DNA from: Cytobacillus sp. IB215665
Lineage (GTDB): Bacteria > Bacillota > Bacilli > Bacillales > SM2101
DNA: 64,000 bases
Assembly (NCBI RefSeq): GCF_033963835.1
Contig: NZ_JAXBME010000014.1
Span: 62,001 to 126,000, forward strand
Direction of reading: 5' to 3'
Position 1 is the stretch's first letter. Each line of letters begins with the position of its first letter. A program made the translations under genes and the position numbers. Shown in pieces: positions 25,944-34,579 of the stretch. The notes under the pieces are model-generated. The model saw only the letters and a list, made by a program, of their open reading frames with translations. It had not been told where the DNA came from and made no database searches.

Positions 25944-28097
25944 ATGAAAAAGAAACAGAAAAACAATAAGAAGAAAAGGAATCATCTCCCATTTCGATTG
26001 AATGTGCTATTTTTTATCGTCTTTTTACTATTTTCAACATTGATTTTAAAACTTGGACTTACTCAAATCGTTTATGGGGAAGATTATCGCCGTGAAATTG
26101 AAAAAAAAGAAGAGGTGACTATAAGTGCTTCTGTTCCAAGAGGGAAAATATATGATAGGAACGGTAAAGTCATTGTAGACAATTTACCGTTAAACGCAAT
26201 TACATATACTGGTTATCAAGGTACAACAGCCGAGGAGAGCCTTAAGGTTGCGAGAGATCTAGCAATTTTTATTGACAAAGATACTAAAGATGTTACTGAA
26301 CGTGATAAAAAAGACTTTTGGATGTTAACTCATCCTGAAGAAGCTTTAGAAAAAGTTACAGATGCAGAATTAAAGAAACTAGATGATGGTGATCTTGAAG
26401 CCACAGATATATACAGGCTTCAGCTTGACAGAATTACTGAAGAGGAGCTTGCAACAATTACAGGTCAGGAGCTTGAGGTACTTGCAATTTATCGTGAATT
26501 TAACGGTTATGCTCTGACACCACAAATTGTAAAAAGTAACAGTGAAAATGAGAATGATGAAGTTTCTGAAGAGGAATATGCAGTTGTAAGTGAACATTTA
26601 TCACAATTGCCAGGTGTAGATACGACTACAGATTGGGTGCGTGATTACCCGTATGGTGATACCTTTCGAACCGTATTAGGAAATATTACATCATCAAAGG
26701 AAGGGTTACCTTCTGAAGTAGCAAGCTATTATGTCGCTAAAGAATATAGTCGTAATGACCGTGTAGGTAAAAGCTATATTGAAAAGCAATACGAAGATGT
26801 TCTACATGGTCAAAAAGAGAAGGTTAAAAATATTACAGACAAGGCAGGTAATCCTCTTACTCAGGAAGTTATTACAGAAGGTGCAAATGGTAAAGATCTT
26901 GTTCTTTCTATTGATATGGATTTGCAAATTGCCGTTGAAAAAATTATTGAAGAGGAATTAGTAACTGCAAAAAGCAAACCTGGAGCTGCATTTTTAGACC
27001 GTGCCTTTGTCGTTATGATGAACCCTATTACTGGTGAAGTACTATCATTAGCTGGGAAGCAATATGTGAAAAATGATCAAGGTGAAGTAGAATTTTTAGA
27101 TTTTGCTAGGGGAACTTTTCAATTGTCGTATGAGATGGGTTCAACAGTAAAAGGTGCGACAGTGTTAACAGGCTTTGAAACAAATGCAATTAGACCAGGT
27201 ACAACCTTTATTGATAGTCCATTGAATATTAATGGTTTACCAAAAGGATCATATAAAGTGTTAGGTCCTGTAAATGACCTTGATGCGCTTAAAAGATCTT
27301 CTAATGTCTATATGTTTTATACTGCAATTGAGATAGGTGAAGGTAATTATGCTTATGGAAAGCCATTGTATATAAATACAGCTGCTTTTGATACGTTTCG
27401 CTATTATTTTAGTCAATTTGGTCTAGGGGTAAAAACAGGGATTGATTTACCTGGTGAACAAACTGGGTTTGCTGGAACAGGTAAACTTCCAGGTTTATTA
27501 TTGGATCTATCTATTGGGCAATATGACACGTATACACCACTCCAGCTAGCACAATATGTATCTACTATTGCTAATGGTGGTTACAGGGTAAAACCACAAA
27601 TTGTCAAGGATATTCATCAACCAGCTGCTGATCAAAATGGACTTGGTCCTATTTTAAAAGAATTTGAACCTGAAATTTTAAATAGAGTTGATATGAAAAA
27701 AGAGTATATTGAACAAGTGCAAGAGGGGTTTCGTCAAGTAATGCAAGAATCTGGAGGTACTGCTGTAGGTTCTTTTGGAGACAAACCTTATAAACCGGCT
27801 GGGAAAACAGGAACCGCTCAAGTAGATGTAGATATGTCGGAAAATGTAGCTTATGCTCATAATCTAACTCTTATTGGTTATGCACCTTATGACAATCCAG
27901 AGGTTGCATTTTCGGTTGTCGCGCCTACTGCAGACTACGGGAATAGTAATACTTTCATAAATTTAAACATAGGCGAGAGAATTTTAGATGAATACTTCAA
28001 TTTAAAGCAACAAAGAGCCAATGGTACGGAACAAGAAGTTATCGATGAGGTTGAGTCTGAATTAACCGATTCCACAAGTGAAGATGAAAATGAGTAG
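25944..28097 (+). CDS. Class B penicillin-binding protein (PBP2/PbpA-like transpeptidase)
   Basis: 717 residues. A short basic cytosolic tail (KKKQKNNKKKR), one membrane anchor (LNVLFFIVFLLFSTLILKLG), a PBP dimerisation domain (about 60-290), then the transpeptidase domain with STVK (active serine), SSN and KTGTA motifs all present. An acidic tail ends the protein. It cross-links peptidoglycan outside the membrane; orthologues shape the cylindrical wall or act in outgrowth. Monocistronic. The ATG at 25944 is chosen because the basic tail plus anchor then form a normal N-terminus. Confidence 0.9.
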   Translation: MKKKQKNNKKKRNHLPFRLNVLFFIVFLLFSTLILKLGLTQIVYGEDYRREIEKKEEVTISASVPRGKIYDRNGKVIVDNLPLNAITYTGYQGTTAEESLKVARDLAIFIDKDTKDVTERDKKDFWMLTHPEEALEKVTDAELKKLDDGDLEATDIYRLQLDRITEEELATITGQELEVLAIYREFNGYALTPQIVKSNSENENDEVSEEEYAVVSEHLSQLPGVDTTTDWVRDYPYGDTFRTVLGNITSSKEGLPSEVASYYVAKEYSRNDRVGKSYIEKQYEDVLHGQKEKVKNITDKAGNPLTQEVITEGANGKDLVLSIDMDLQIAVEKIIEEELVTAKSKPGAAFLDRAFVVMMNPITGEVLSLAGKQYVKNDQGEVEFLDFARGTFQLSYEMGSTVKGATVLTGFETNAIRPGTTFIDSPLNINGLPKGSYKVLGPVNDLDALKRSSNVYMFYTAIEIGEGNYAYGKPLYINTAAFDTFRYYFSQFGLGVKTGIDLPGEQTGFAGTGKLPGLLLDLSIGQYDTYTPLQLAQYVSTIANGGYRVKPQIVKDIHQPAADQNGLGPILKEFEPEILNRVDMKKEYIEQVQEGFRQVMQESGGTAVGSFGDKPYKPAGKTGTAQVDVDMSENVAYAHNLTLIGYAPYDNPEVAFSVVAPTADYGNSNTFINLNIGERILDEYFNLKQQRANGTEQEVIDEVESELTDSTSEDENE

Positions 28098-28109
28098 TGA
28101 TTAAGAGAG

Positions 28110-28149
28110 AGGGGCTGAGTTATGGAAATGTCTATACAGCAGCCCCTCA
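28110..28149 (+). terminator. Hairpin after the PBP gene
   Basis: Perfect 9-bp stem GAGGGGCTG / CAGCCCCTC with a 22-nt loop. Only a weak T-rich tail follows, so termination efficiency is uncertain. Confidence 0.5.
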
Positions 28150-28256
28150 TATTAATTTAAGCTAATTATTTTAATTAGTACTAGAATTTCTTATTCTGTT
28201 TTATGTATAACTGGATAGAGCAAACAAACAACCTTTTTGATAGGAGGATTCCAATA

Positions 28257-28676
28257 TTGACACCGATAAAAAAAGCATATGGGTATGTTACTAGAATGAG
28301 AGAAGGAAAAACACAAGTTTTAGTCTTTCAACACCCAATATTTGAAGCGGGAATACAAATACCAAAAGGCACAGTTAAACCACATGAAGATACTTATCAT
28401 GCTGTAATAAGAGAGATTGAAGAAGAGACTGGACTGAAAAACTTTCATGTTGAATATTTAATTGCGGAAGACTTATGGGAAAATGATGATGGGGCTATAC
28501 ATCATCGGTTTTTTTATAAAATTTCTGTAACGACTGCATCAAATGAATGGGACTACGAGCCAACAGGCGGGGGTGAGGAAGAAGGACTAACGTTCCAGTT
28601 TTTCTGGATTTCTTCAGAAAATGAGGTTGAACTTATTAGAGGACATGGTGATTATTTAAAGCTTGTCTTTGATTGA
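28257..28676 (+). CDS. Nudix hydrolase
   Basis: 139 residues from a TTG start set by AGGAGG 9 nt upstream. An upstream in-frame ATG at 28203 has no ribosome binding site. The complete Nudix box reads G-TVKPH-E-DTYHAVI-REIEEETGL, with the metal-binding REIEEE. It should hydrolyse a nucleoside-diphosphate derivative; the substrate is unknown. No co-transcribed partner. Confidence 0.85.
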   Translation: MTPIKKAYGYVTRMREGKTQVLVFQHPIFEAGIQIPKGTVKPHEDTYHAVIREIEEETGLKNFHVEYLIAEDLWENDDGAIHHRFFYKISVTTASNEWDYEPTGGGEEEGLTFQFFWISSENEVELIRGHGDYLKLVFD

Positions 28677-28917
28677 ACATTGCAACTACGCTTCCTTAAC
28701 TTAAGCTAAAAGAGTTGTATAAAATCGTGCTATACGCCATTAGACTTCTAACTAATTTTAACGGTAAGAAAGCCATTATTGGTACTCACGGAAACGTTTA
28801 TGATAATGACCTATCTTGGCTCATAATACAGATATGATTTTCAGGACATGATGAAGGCTGATACATATGAGTTACAGTTTAATGTGCTAATAAATCAAAA
28901 AATTAAGAAAAAATGAT

Positions 28918-28946
28918 TTGATACTACCAATGAAGTATGATATATT
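28918..28946 (+). promoter_or_regulatory. SigA-type promoter of the His leader
   Basis: TTGATA (28918-28923), 17-bp spacer, TATATT (28941-28946), about 25 bp before the leader peptide ATG. Nothing recognisable lies between the Nudix gene and this promoter. Confidence 0.6.
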
Positions 28947-28970
28947 AACTGGAAATTAGAGGTGGTAAGC

Positions 28971-29027
28971 ATGACCTATTGTATAAGTATTATTTCATTC
29001 GAACAATTTCATCATCATAACATTTAG
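28971..29027 (+). CDS. Histidine-rich leader peptide upstream of the HisRS paralogue
   Basis: 18 codons encoding MTYCISIISFEQFHHHNI, with three consecutive CAT codons near the end. AGAGGTGG precedes the ATG by 5 nt. Its TAG stop overlaps the start of a strong hairpin, and a terminator follows. This is the architecture of amino-acid attenuation, and the amino acid matches the predicted product downstream (histidyl-tRNA synthetase). Confidence 0.6.
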   Translation: MTYCISIISFEQFHHHNI

Positions 29028-29066
29028 CCGTGCTATACGATCAAAAAAATCGTACATAGGATGGCT
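29026..29066 (+). promoter_or_regulatory. Leader hairpin of the putative his attenuator
   Basis: AGCCGT.CTA.TACGAT (29026-29041) pairs with ATCGTA.TAG.ATGGCT (29049-29066): about 15 base pairs with one mismatch and a CA bulge, and a 7-nt CAAAAAA loop. It begins within the leader stop codon, so a ribosome at the His codons or at the stop would affect it. Confidence 0.6.
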
Positions 29067-29080
29067 ATTACTTATTAAAT

Positions 29081-29126
29081 CGCATTTGACTAAGTTAACA
29101 ACTTATCTCACATGCGGTTTTTTTAT
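29081..29126 (+). terminator. Terminator of the putative his attenuator
   Basis: CGCAT / ATGCG outer stem and TAAGTT / AACTTA inner stem, followed by TTTTTTT. It lies 340 bp before the HisRS-like gene. A repeat element has inserted at the end of its T-tract. Confidence 0.7.
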
Positions 29127-29129
29127 TTA

Positions 29130-29282
29130 GTATATTATCGTAAACATTGTTGCTTTTTGTTACATAAATTTGAGCAAATGATGTGGTTTATATAGTATTT
29201 AGAGAGGAAAAAATGCCAAGAGCATTAGTTATATTCATGTGTAGCACTTAATAGGAAAGCAATAATTAATGCGATAACAGCC
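29130..29282 (-). repeat. MITE-like repeat copy with perfect 8-bp target duplication
   Basis: Reverse copy: ATTATCGTAAACATTGTTGC at one end, GCAATAATTAATGCGATAAC then AGCC at the other, with ATGCCAAGAGCATTAG as the core. It is flanked by identical TTTATTTA (29122-29129 and 29283-29290). The left duplication is the T-tract of the attenuator terminator, so the element inserted into the leader of the HisRS paralogue. Confidence 0.82.
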
Positions 29283-29466
29283 TTTATTTACAAAAGGATG
29301 TGTCGCCATCGTTTTAAACACCAGCTAAGGTTCTTTTAAAAAATTTGTTGCAATTGTTATCAAATTAGTATCAAAAAGTGTACGACGAAAAGATTTCACG
29401 AACTCTAGTTGTGAATGTGTGTCTTTATAATAAAACAGCTTACTTTAATAATGGAGGAAGAAAAAA

Positions 29467-30750
29467 ATGAAAAAAATGGCTTATCAAAATGTCAAAGGAA
29501 CCAAAGATTACTTACCAAGTGCTGAAATAATTAGAAGAGATATTAAAAGAACGTTAGAAGATGTATTTATTAAATACGGATGCAAACCACTAGAGACACC
29601 TATTTTAAATTATTCGGAATTACTTGCTTCTAAGTATGGAGGTGGAGCTGAAATATTAGAAGAAATGTATACATTATCTGACAGAGGAGCAAGAGGTTTG
29701 GCTTTAAGATATGACCTCACAATACCGTTTGCCAAAGTAGTTGCGTTAAATCCAACTTTGAGGATGCCTATGAAAAGATATGAAATTGGTAAAGTATTCA
29801 GGGATGGACCTATAAAAACAGGTAGACTTAGAGAATTTACGCAGTGTGATGTTGATATTGTTGGAGTAGAATCACAATTAGCTGAAGCTGAATTAATAAT
29901 CATGGCATTGGATGCCTTCCGCCAACTTGATTTAGATATCATTATCCAATATAACAATAGAAAATTACTAACTGGCATATTGGAAGTATTTCAAACAGAG
30001 GAAAAAAAGATTAATAAAGTTGTGATGATATTAGATAAACTTGAAAAGGTTGGCTTAGACAATGTAATAAATGAGCTTGATGAACTTGGACTGTCGAAGT
30101 TAACGATTAAATCGATAAAACAATTTATCACTGCTAACAATAATACAAGCTACAGTTACTTTCAATCACTCTCCGAACAAAATGAACGAGTAAAACAAGG
30201 GCTTAATGAATTACAAGAGCTTGAGAATTATTTAGAATTACTTGATGCTAGTGAGCGATGTGAATTTAACCCATTTTTAGCAAGAGGGTTAGAAATATAC
30301 ACAGGTACGATCTATGAAGTTTTTTTAGCTGATTTATCACTAAAATCAAGTATCGGGAGTGGTGGGAGGTATGACAATGCAATTGGTGGACTTATTGGAA
30401 CGAATGAAAAATATTCCACAGTCGGAATTTCCTTTGGTTTAGACGCCATATATACAGCAACGAGTGTGTCTAAAGAATTAACTAACAAGACGGATATAGA
30501 TTATTATTTAATACCAATAAACACAGAGAGAGAATGCTTGTTAGTAGCCCACTATTTAAGAAATCAAGGTAATAAAGTTGAAATGGAAATGAGTAACAAA
30601 AAATTAGGAAAGGCGCTTGTTAAGGCAAACAAAGAGAAAATTCCTTATGTGATTATTGTCGGAGAAGATGAAGTGAAGAAAAATCAACTTAAAATAAAAA
30701 ATATGTTTTCAGGAGAAGAGAAGTTTGAACCTTTTCAATTTAATAGTTAA
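29467..30750 (+). CDS. Histidyl-tRNA synthetase paralogue (HisS2-like)
   Basis: 427 residues, class II synthetase fold. N-terminal VKGTKDYLPS, motif 2 region RYEIGKVFRDGPIKTGRLRE followed by FTQCDVD, the HisRS-specific loop ARGLEIYTGTIYE, motif 3 SSIGSGGRYDN and STVGISFGLDAI. A C-terminal anticodon-binding domain (about 335-427) ends with VIIVGEDEVKKNQLKIKNM. This separates it from HisZ, which lacks the anticodon domain. It belongs to the second-copy HisRS type seen in some bacilli. ATG with TGGAGG upstream. A His leader lies 440 bp upstream. Confidence 0.85.
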   Translation: MKKMAYQNVKGTKDYLPSAEIIRRDIKRTLEDVFIKYGCKPLETPILNYSELLASKYGGGAEILEEMYTLSDRGARGLALRYDLTIPFAKVVALNPTLRMPMKRYEIGKVFRDGPIKTGRLREFTQCDVDIVGVESQLAEAELIIMALDAFRQLDLDIIIQYNNRKLLTGILEVFQTEEKKINKVVMILDKLEKVGLDNVINELDELGLSKLTIKSIKQFITANNNTSYSYFQSLSEQNERVKQGLNELQELENYLELLDASERCEFNPFLARGLEIYTGTIYEVFLADLSLKSSIGSGGRYDNAIGGLIGTNEKYSTVGISFGLDAIYTATSVSKELTNKTDIDYYLIPINTERECLLVAHYLRNQGNKVEMEMSNKKLGKALVKANKEKIPYVIIVGEDEVKKNQLKIKNMFSGEEKFEPFQFNS

Positions 30751-30980
30751 ACTGCTAATAATATCAATGATTCAACCATATAAGCAATGCTTGAGCGGTA
30801 TAGAATGGGTATACTCTGTTACAAGCCATGACAAAATTACATAATATTACAAGGTTATATGTTGCTGCTACCGATTGAAAATAAGCCACAGTTTGACAAG
30901 GTCAATATGTAAGAATATGATTAAAATGGGTAAGGAAGGGTATGATTATATTTATTTTCCATTGGTAAGATCTAAACGAA

Positions 30981-31020
30981 CAGATTTAAATCTGCTGGAT
31001 ATTGTGTAAGGAGATCTCCT
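30981..31020. promoter_or_regulatory. Two perfect palindromes upstream of the second Nudix gene
   Basis: CAGATTTAAATCTG (30981-30994) and AGGAGATCTCCT (31009-31020), 14 bp apart and 60-100 bp before the gene. They could be operator sites or RNA hairpins. Nothing else was seen in 30751-31081. Confidence 0.35.
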
Positions 31021-31081
31021 AAGAAAAAATAGCTTATACCATTCAATTATACTACTATTTCTTAAGGGGGAAATACGAGCG

Positions 31082-31519
31082 GTGAAAAGAGTAGACGTTG
31101 CATACGTACTCATCTTTGATGAGCATGAGGAACAAGTATTGCTGGTTAAAAATAAGGGCGAAAAGACCTCTTACTATACTTTACCAGGAGGGGCAGTAGA
31201 ACAAGAAGAAACCCTGCAAGATGCTGCAATCCGTGAAGTTAGAGAAGAAACAGGGTTTGTCGTTGAATTAGACGGCATATTTTCTATAAGTGAAGCATTC
31301 TTTGAAGAAAGTGGTAACCACGCTGTTTTTTTTACTTTTAGGGGAAAAATAATAGGTGGAGAAATGGGCATATCATTGCCTGAAGAGATTGAAGAAATTA
31401 CCTGGATGGAATCGTCGAAAGCAGAGCAATATGTACATATTACAAACGAAAAGGGGTTGATTAAAAGTAAATCATCAGCCCCTTATTTACTTAGAGGTAG
31501 AGTCAGTCATAAGTACTAA
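31082..31519 (+). CDS. Nudix hydrolase (MutT/ADP-ribose type)
   Basis: 145 residues. Nudix box GGAVEQEETLQDAAIREVRE followed by ETGF, all catalytic residues present; preceded by YYTLPGG as in MutT-like members. GTG start with AAGGGGG about 12 nt upstream. Substrate unknown. Unrelated in sequence to the Nudix protein at 28257 beyond the box. Confidence 0.85.
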   Translation: MKRVDVAYVLIFDEHEEQVLLVKNKGEKTSYYTLPGGAVEQEETLQDAAIREVREETGFVVELDGIFSISEAFFEESGNHAVFFTFRGKIIGGEMGISLPEEIEEITWMESSKAEQYVHITNEKGLIKSKSSAPYLLRGRVSHKY

Positions 31520-31595
31520 ATAAATGTTGATTAACTGGAAAAAGGTGAAGAAGAAATGGAAATAGAAGTTGTATAATTATTATTAATCTTTCTAT

Positions 31596-31730
31596 CTAAT
31601 ATCTTAAATATAATCGACAAGCATGATTTTTGAGCATTACCTCTAGCTTCCCTCGTTCAATTTCTTTATATATATCTATTGTAGATGCATGTTTTAGATG
31701 GCGTGTAAACCATTTTTTTAACAAGATCAT
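31596..31730 (-). CDS. Possible 44-residue basic protein
   Basis: The minus-strand ATG at 31730 (or a TTG six bases later) is preceded by AAAGGGTG. The peptide contains KKWFTRHLKHASTIDIYKEI and ends LKNHACRLYLRY. Codon use looks like protein, but no family is recognised. It may be a genuine small basic protein or the remnant of a larger gene in this decayed stretch. Confidence 0.35.
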   Translation of the reverse strand: MILLKKWFTRHLKHASTIDIYKEIERGKLEVMLKNHACRLYLRY

Positions 31731-32352
31731 CACCCTTTGTTTTTTGATGATTTAAGTATAAACTGATGCATCATTTTTAAATACGATCGAAAGGTTGTTT
31801 AGGCTTCATACTTAAGGCGGAATTTTTCCTCTTGCCAAAGGTCGATTAAAAGCATGATTAAGAAGTACATAATTGGAACTTTTAAACGCATTTCCTGTTA
31901 AATTAGCATGTGAATACTTGTAAACTGAAAATGAACGAACATGAGATTTATCATAATGTGAAGGCAACTTTAAAATTCAATATTGGAATATCTGTGTGTT
32001 TACACATGGAAACAAATTTCAGATAAAGATATATATCCTTCCTATATTGAAAAAATCATAATCTAATCCAAAATTTGTATTTGTAAATGGCGAGGTTAAT
32101 AATTTGTGATATTGTTGACTTAAACAGTTGTTATTAGATTTTTCAACTGAATAAGATGTTCTAGGAACTCACGGAATAGTTATGAGGGGGAATAATATTC
32201 GTCATTATGATTTGTGTGTCATATTTAATACATCTGAAATATATATAGAATGTCATTCCTTAGTTCGCATGAAAAGGTTAAGGAGGAGTCATAAGTGATA
32301 AATGATGCCTGCCTACCTTCTAAGCTATATATGGAAATAACGCTGTTTTAAT
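31731..32352. other. Gene graveyard: short start-stop fragments
   Basis: No intact gene. Fragments with coding character include MRLKVPIMYFLIMLLIDLWQ (minus strand, near 31800-31895); MRGNNIRHYDLCVIF onward (plus strand, from the ATG near 32181 to the stop near 32297); and an 18-codon ORF from a GTG at 32295 with a very strong AAGGAGGAG site. They look like remains of deleted genes. Confidence 0.35.
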
Positions 32353-32385
32353 AAAAAAAACGCTCTTATTGAGCGTTTTTTTTTT
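32353..32385. terminator. Bidirectional intrinsic terminator
   Basis: AAAAAAAACGCTC / GAGCGTTTTTTTT with a TTATT loop. It ends the minus-strand VOC gene (stop at 32411) and any plus-strand transcript. Confidence 0.9.
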
Positions 32386-32410
32386 GATCATTGGACACTT
32401 TATTAACTTT

Positions 32411-32839
32411 TTAATGTCTTTTTTTGTTCATCTTCTGAATCTTTTTAACGTTTTCAATATGAAAAGGTGAGTCAATACTTTCACTAACAACACTAAATAT
32501 ATTATTATCTAAATCAAAGAACTCAAAACCTTTCATTCCTCCATAATCTTCAATGTCTGTAGTTATAACACCATTACTATGAAGATGGTCAAAAACTGAA
32601 TTAATATCTTCAACTACAAAATTAAAATAGACATTTTTTTTCTTCCCTTTAATGATAAATTCAGTTGGTTGTGGAGCTTCAACTTGAACAAGGGCCAATT
32701 GAGTAGAACTGTTTGGAAAATAAAAACCGGCACCATCTTCCCATCCGTCAATTTTCTTAACGCCTAAATTCTTTTCATACCATTTTGTCGCTTCCTTAAT
32801 GCTAGTTACAGGGATAAATATACTTCCAACTTGCATCAT
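32411..32839 (-). CDS. VOC (glyoxalase/bleomycin-resistance) superfamily protein
   Basis: 142 residues, two beta-alpha-beta-beta-beta repeats (IFIPVTSIKEATKWYEKNLG; VYFNFVVEDINSVFDHLHSN) and a metal-ligand-like EFFDLDNNIFSVV strand. Members are small metal-dependent enzymes or binding proteins; function not predicted. ATG at 32839 with GGAGAGA upstream; a preceding TTG in frame is less likely. Confidence 0.8.
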   Translation of the reverse strand: MMQVGSIFIPVTSIKEATKWYEKNLGVKKIDGWEDGAGFYFPNSSTQLALVQVEAPQPTEFIIKGKKKNVYFNFVVEDINSVFDHLHSNGVITTDIEDYGGMKGFEFFDLDNNIFSVVSESIDSPFHIENVKKIQKMNKKRH

Positions 32840-32928
32840 CAAATCTCTCCTTTTATATAAATTCCTAAGTATAACGTTTATAATGGTAAAAAGGTTACAA
32901 CAATTTTATTTTTTTGAGGGGGTTTTAT

Positions 32929-33579
32929 GTGGTATTTGACAATTTAGCATTAACTATCACAAAACTAAATAAATACTGTTTGAAACTAACAGGTTCAACA
33001 TGGATGGCAGAAGACCTTGTTCAAGAGACTTTATTAAAGGTTTATAGGTTGAGAGACTCAGAGCCTAACCGAGAAATTACATACGCTTTTCTTTATACTG
33101 TGGCTAAAAACCTTTTTATAGATGAAAATAGAAAAAAAAGAGACTTATTTTATTTCAATGAAGAGATTCATAATCAGACGAATGATTTTTTAGAATACGA
33201 TATCTTAATTGAATCATTACTTGTATATTTACCGTTAAAACAAGCTATGCTTATAACGCTTAAAGACGTGTTTGGTTATACGATAAAAGAACTAAGCTCA
33301 ATGCTTCGCATAAGTAACGAATCTATAAAAACAGCGTTACATAGGTCAAGAAAGAGACTACAATCATCTCCAAAATCTAATGCAGGTGTTAATGTTCAAA
33401 ACCATCAAATCATTGTTGGGCTCTCTAGTGCAATAAAGGAGGCCAATGCTAATAAGATATTTTTTTATTACAGATTACTTGAAGCCCGTAACTTTAAAGT
33501 AAGGAGAAGTAGTAGTCAGTCTGTATGTCATGTGATTGATCCTGATGGAAATATACTCGAGCTGCTATCTTCGCCATGA
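32929..33579 (+). CDS. ECF-like sigma factor with C-terminal extension
   Basis: 216 residues. Region 2 (TGSTWMAEDLVQETLLKVYR; FLYTVAKNLFIDENRKKR) and region 4 (YTIKELSSMLRISNESIKTA) fill residues 1-150. About 60 further residues end in HVIDPDGNILELLSSP, a DPDGN motif like that of VOC-fold proteins. Such extensions can autoregulate ECF sigmas. No anti-sigma gene follows. GTG start set by GAGGGGG 6 nt upstream. Divergent from the VOC gene with 90 bp between. Confidence 0.8.
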   Translation: MVFDNLALTITKLNKYCLKLTGSTWMAEDLVQETLLKVYRLRDSEPNREITYAFLYTVAKNLFIDENRKKRDLFYFNEEIHNQTNDFLEYDILIESLLVYLPLKQAMLITLKDVFGYTIKELSSMLRISNESIKTALHRSRKRLQSSPKSNAGVNVQNHQIIVGLSSAIKEANANKIFFYYRLLEARNFKVRRSSSQSVCHVIDPDGNILELLSSP

Positions 33580-33725
33580 TTCGAGTAGGAGTATGTAGGT
33601 TATATGAATGTAAAAAGTCATGGATGTTAATTTTCGTTGTATCTTACCATGCAAATTTAGCTATAGAAATTAAAGAGGGCAGGGTATATAGTTATTTTTT
33701 TCAATTCTTCATTTGGACAAAACAA

Positions 33726-33748
33726 AAAGCCCTATATAGTAGGGCTAG
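33726..33748 (-). terminator. Intrinsic terminator of the small zinc-ribbon gene
   Basis: On the minus strand AGCCCTA / TAGGGCT followed by TTTTTG; it begins a few bases after the stop codon at 33750. Confidence 0.7.
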
Positions 33749-33749
33749 G

Positions 33750-33920
33750 TTAGATGCTTTTTTTCATTCCACAATTCGTACATTCACGTATAAAAACATA
33801 GTCCTTTGCAGAGCTTTTAAAAATGGATGAGTTACAATTATCGCAACGACCACTTACTTTGTCAGGGTATTTCTTATAGTCATATACTATATTTAAATCT
33901 ATCTCTGTATGATCTGTCAT
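33750..33920 (-). CDS. Small zinc-ribbon protein
   Basis: 56 residues, ATG at 33920 with GAGGTAATGAA upstream and a terminator right after the stop. Two CxxC knuckles are visible, GRCDNCNSS and RECTNCGMKK, 25 residues apart, which should bind one zinc ion. The acidic N-terminal third (MTDHTEIDLNIVYDYKKYPD) has no known motif. Function unknown. The gene is below common length cut-offs and is easily missed. Confidence 0.7.
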   Translation of the reverse strand: MTDHTEIDLNIVYDYKKYPDKVSGRCDNCNSSIFKSSAKDYVFIRECTNCGMKKSI

Positions 33921-34111
33921 TTCATTACCTCAATCAATTAGATTTTATGAATACATTTTATCAAAATTACACACTGATTTAAATAAGACTATGTGTAGGG
34001 TAGGTAGTAAAAAGCTATACAATTTTTTACAAATATCTTTGTTTAGGTACTCTTACAATGTAAATAACAGTTTGAAGTAATGTTATTGATAAAAGACTAC
34101 TAAAAATATCG

Positions 34112-34579
34112 TTATTTCACTTCTAACACGAAATTATAAAAAGCATCACCATCAGATACGTTTGTATTTTTCTTATCCATCCACCATACACCGTAGCTAA
34201 AATAATAAATTCCTTTGTCCATTGGTGCGAAAAAGGTGTTATTTTCTAGGATAACATCAGAAGTTTTAACACCTTCAATTTGTGTTACATGGATTTTGGT
34301 AGGCTTTGGTTCGTAATGCATGACAAACCTTACTACTTCGCCTGACTTCACTTCAATAGGTGTTTCTCCTGCCAACATTTCAACTGGCCCAGCTGTGTCA
34401 ACGCAAATGTTTGAGCTTTTTGAAGTTTTCCAACAATAACTCCCTAGTATTGTTTCATACTGTTTATTATTTATCTCAATTAGTGCAATTGGTGGTTCAC
34501 TTTTAATCACTTCATTATTAGAACATGCAGCTGTAAATAGTGCGAAAAAAATGATAGGAGTATACATTAGTTTTTTCAT
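34112..34579 (-). CDS. Lipoprotein of unknown function
   Basis: 155 residues with a lipobox (FALFTAAC, Cys19), hence probably membrane-anchored on the outside. The mature part has two Cys (YCWKTS, NICVDT) that could form a disulfide, and a beta-rich domain ending WWMDKKNTNVSDGDAFYNFV. It resembles uncharacterised lipoproteins of bacilli. AAAGGAT precedes the ATG. No partner gene. Nothing else was found in the flanking 190-bp and 410-bp gaps apart from the ECF promoter at 34903. Confidence 0.75.
   Translation of the reverse strand: MKKLMYTPIIFFALFTAACSNNEVIKSEPPIALIEINNKQYETILGSYCWKTSKSSNICVDTAGPVEMLAGETPIEVKSGEVVRFVMHYEPKPTKIHVTQIEGVKTSDVILENNTFFAPMDKGIYYFSYGVWWMDKKNTNVSDGDAFYNFVLEVK

Noticed and set aside
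29291-29466. T-box leader for the HisRS paralogue
   Set aside because: No T-box GGTGG-type conserved sequence or specifier stem could be found.
33576-33830. Plus-strand frame of 84 codons after the orphan sigma gene
   Set aside because: It is antisense to the small zinc-ribbon gene and has no start signal.
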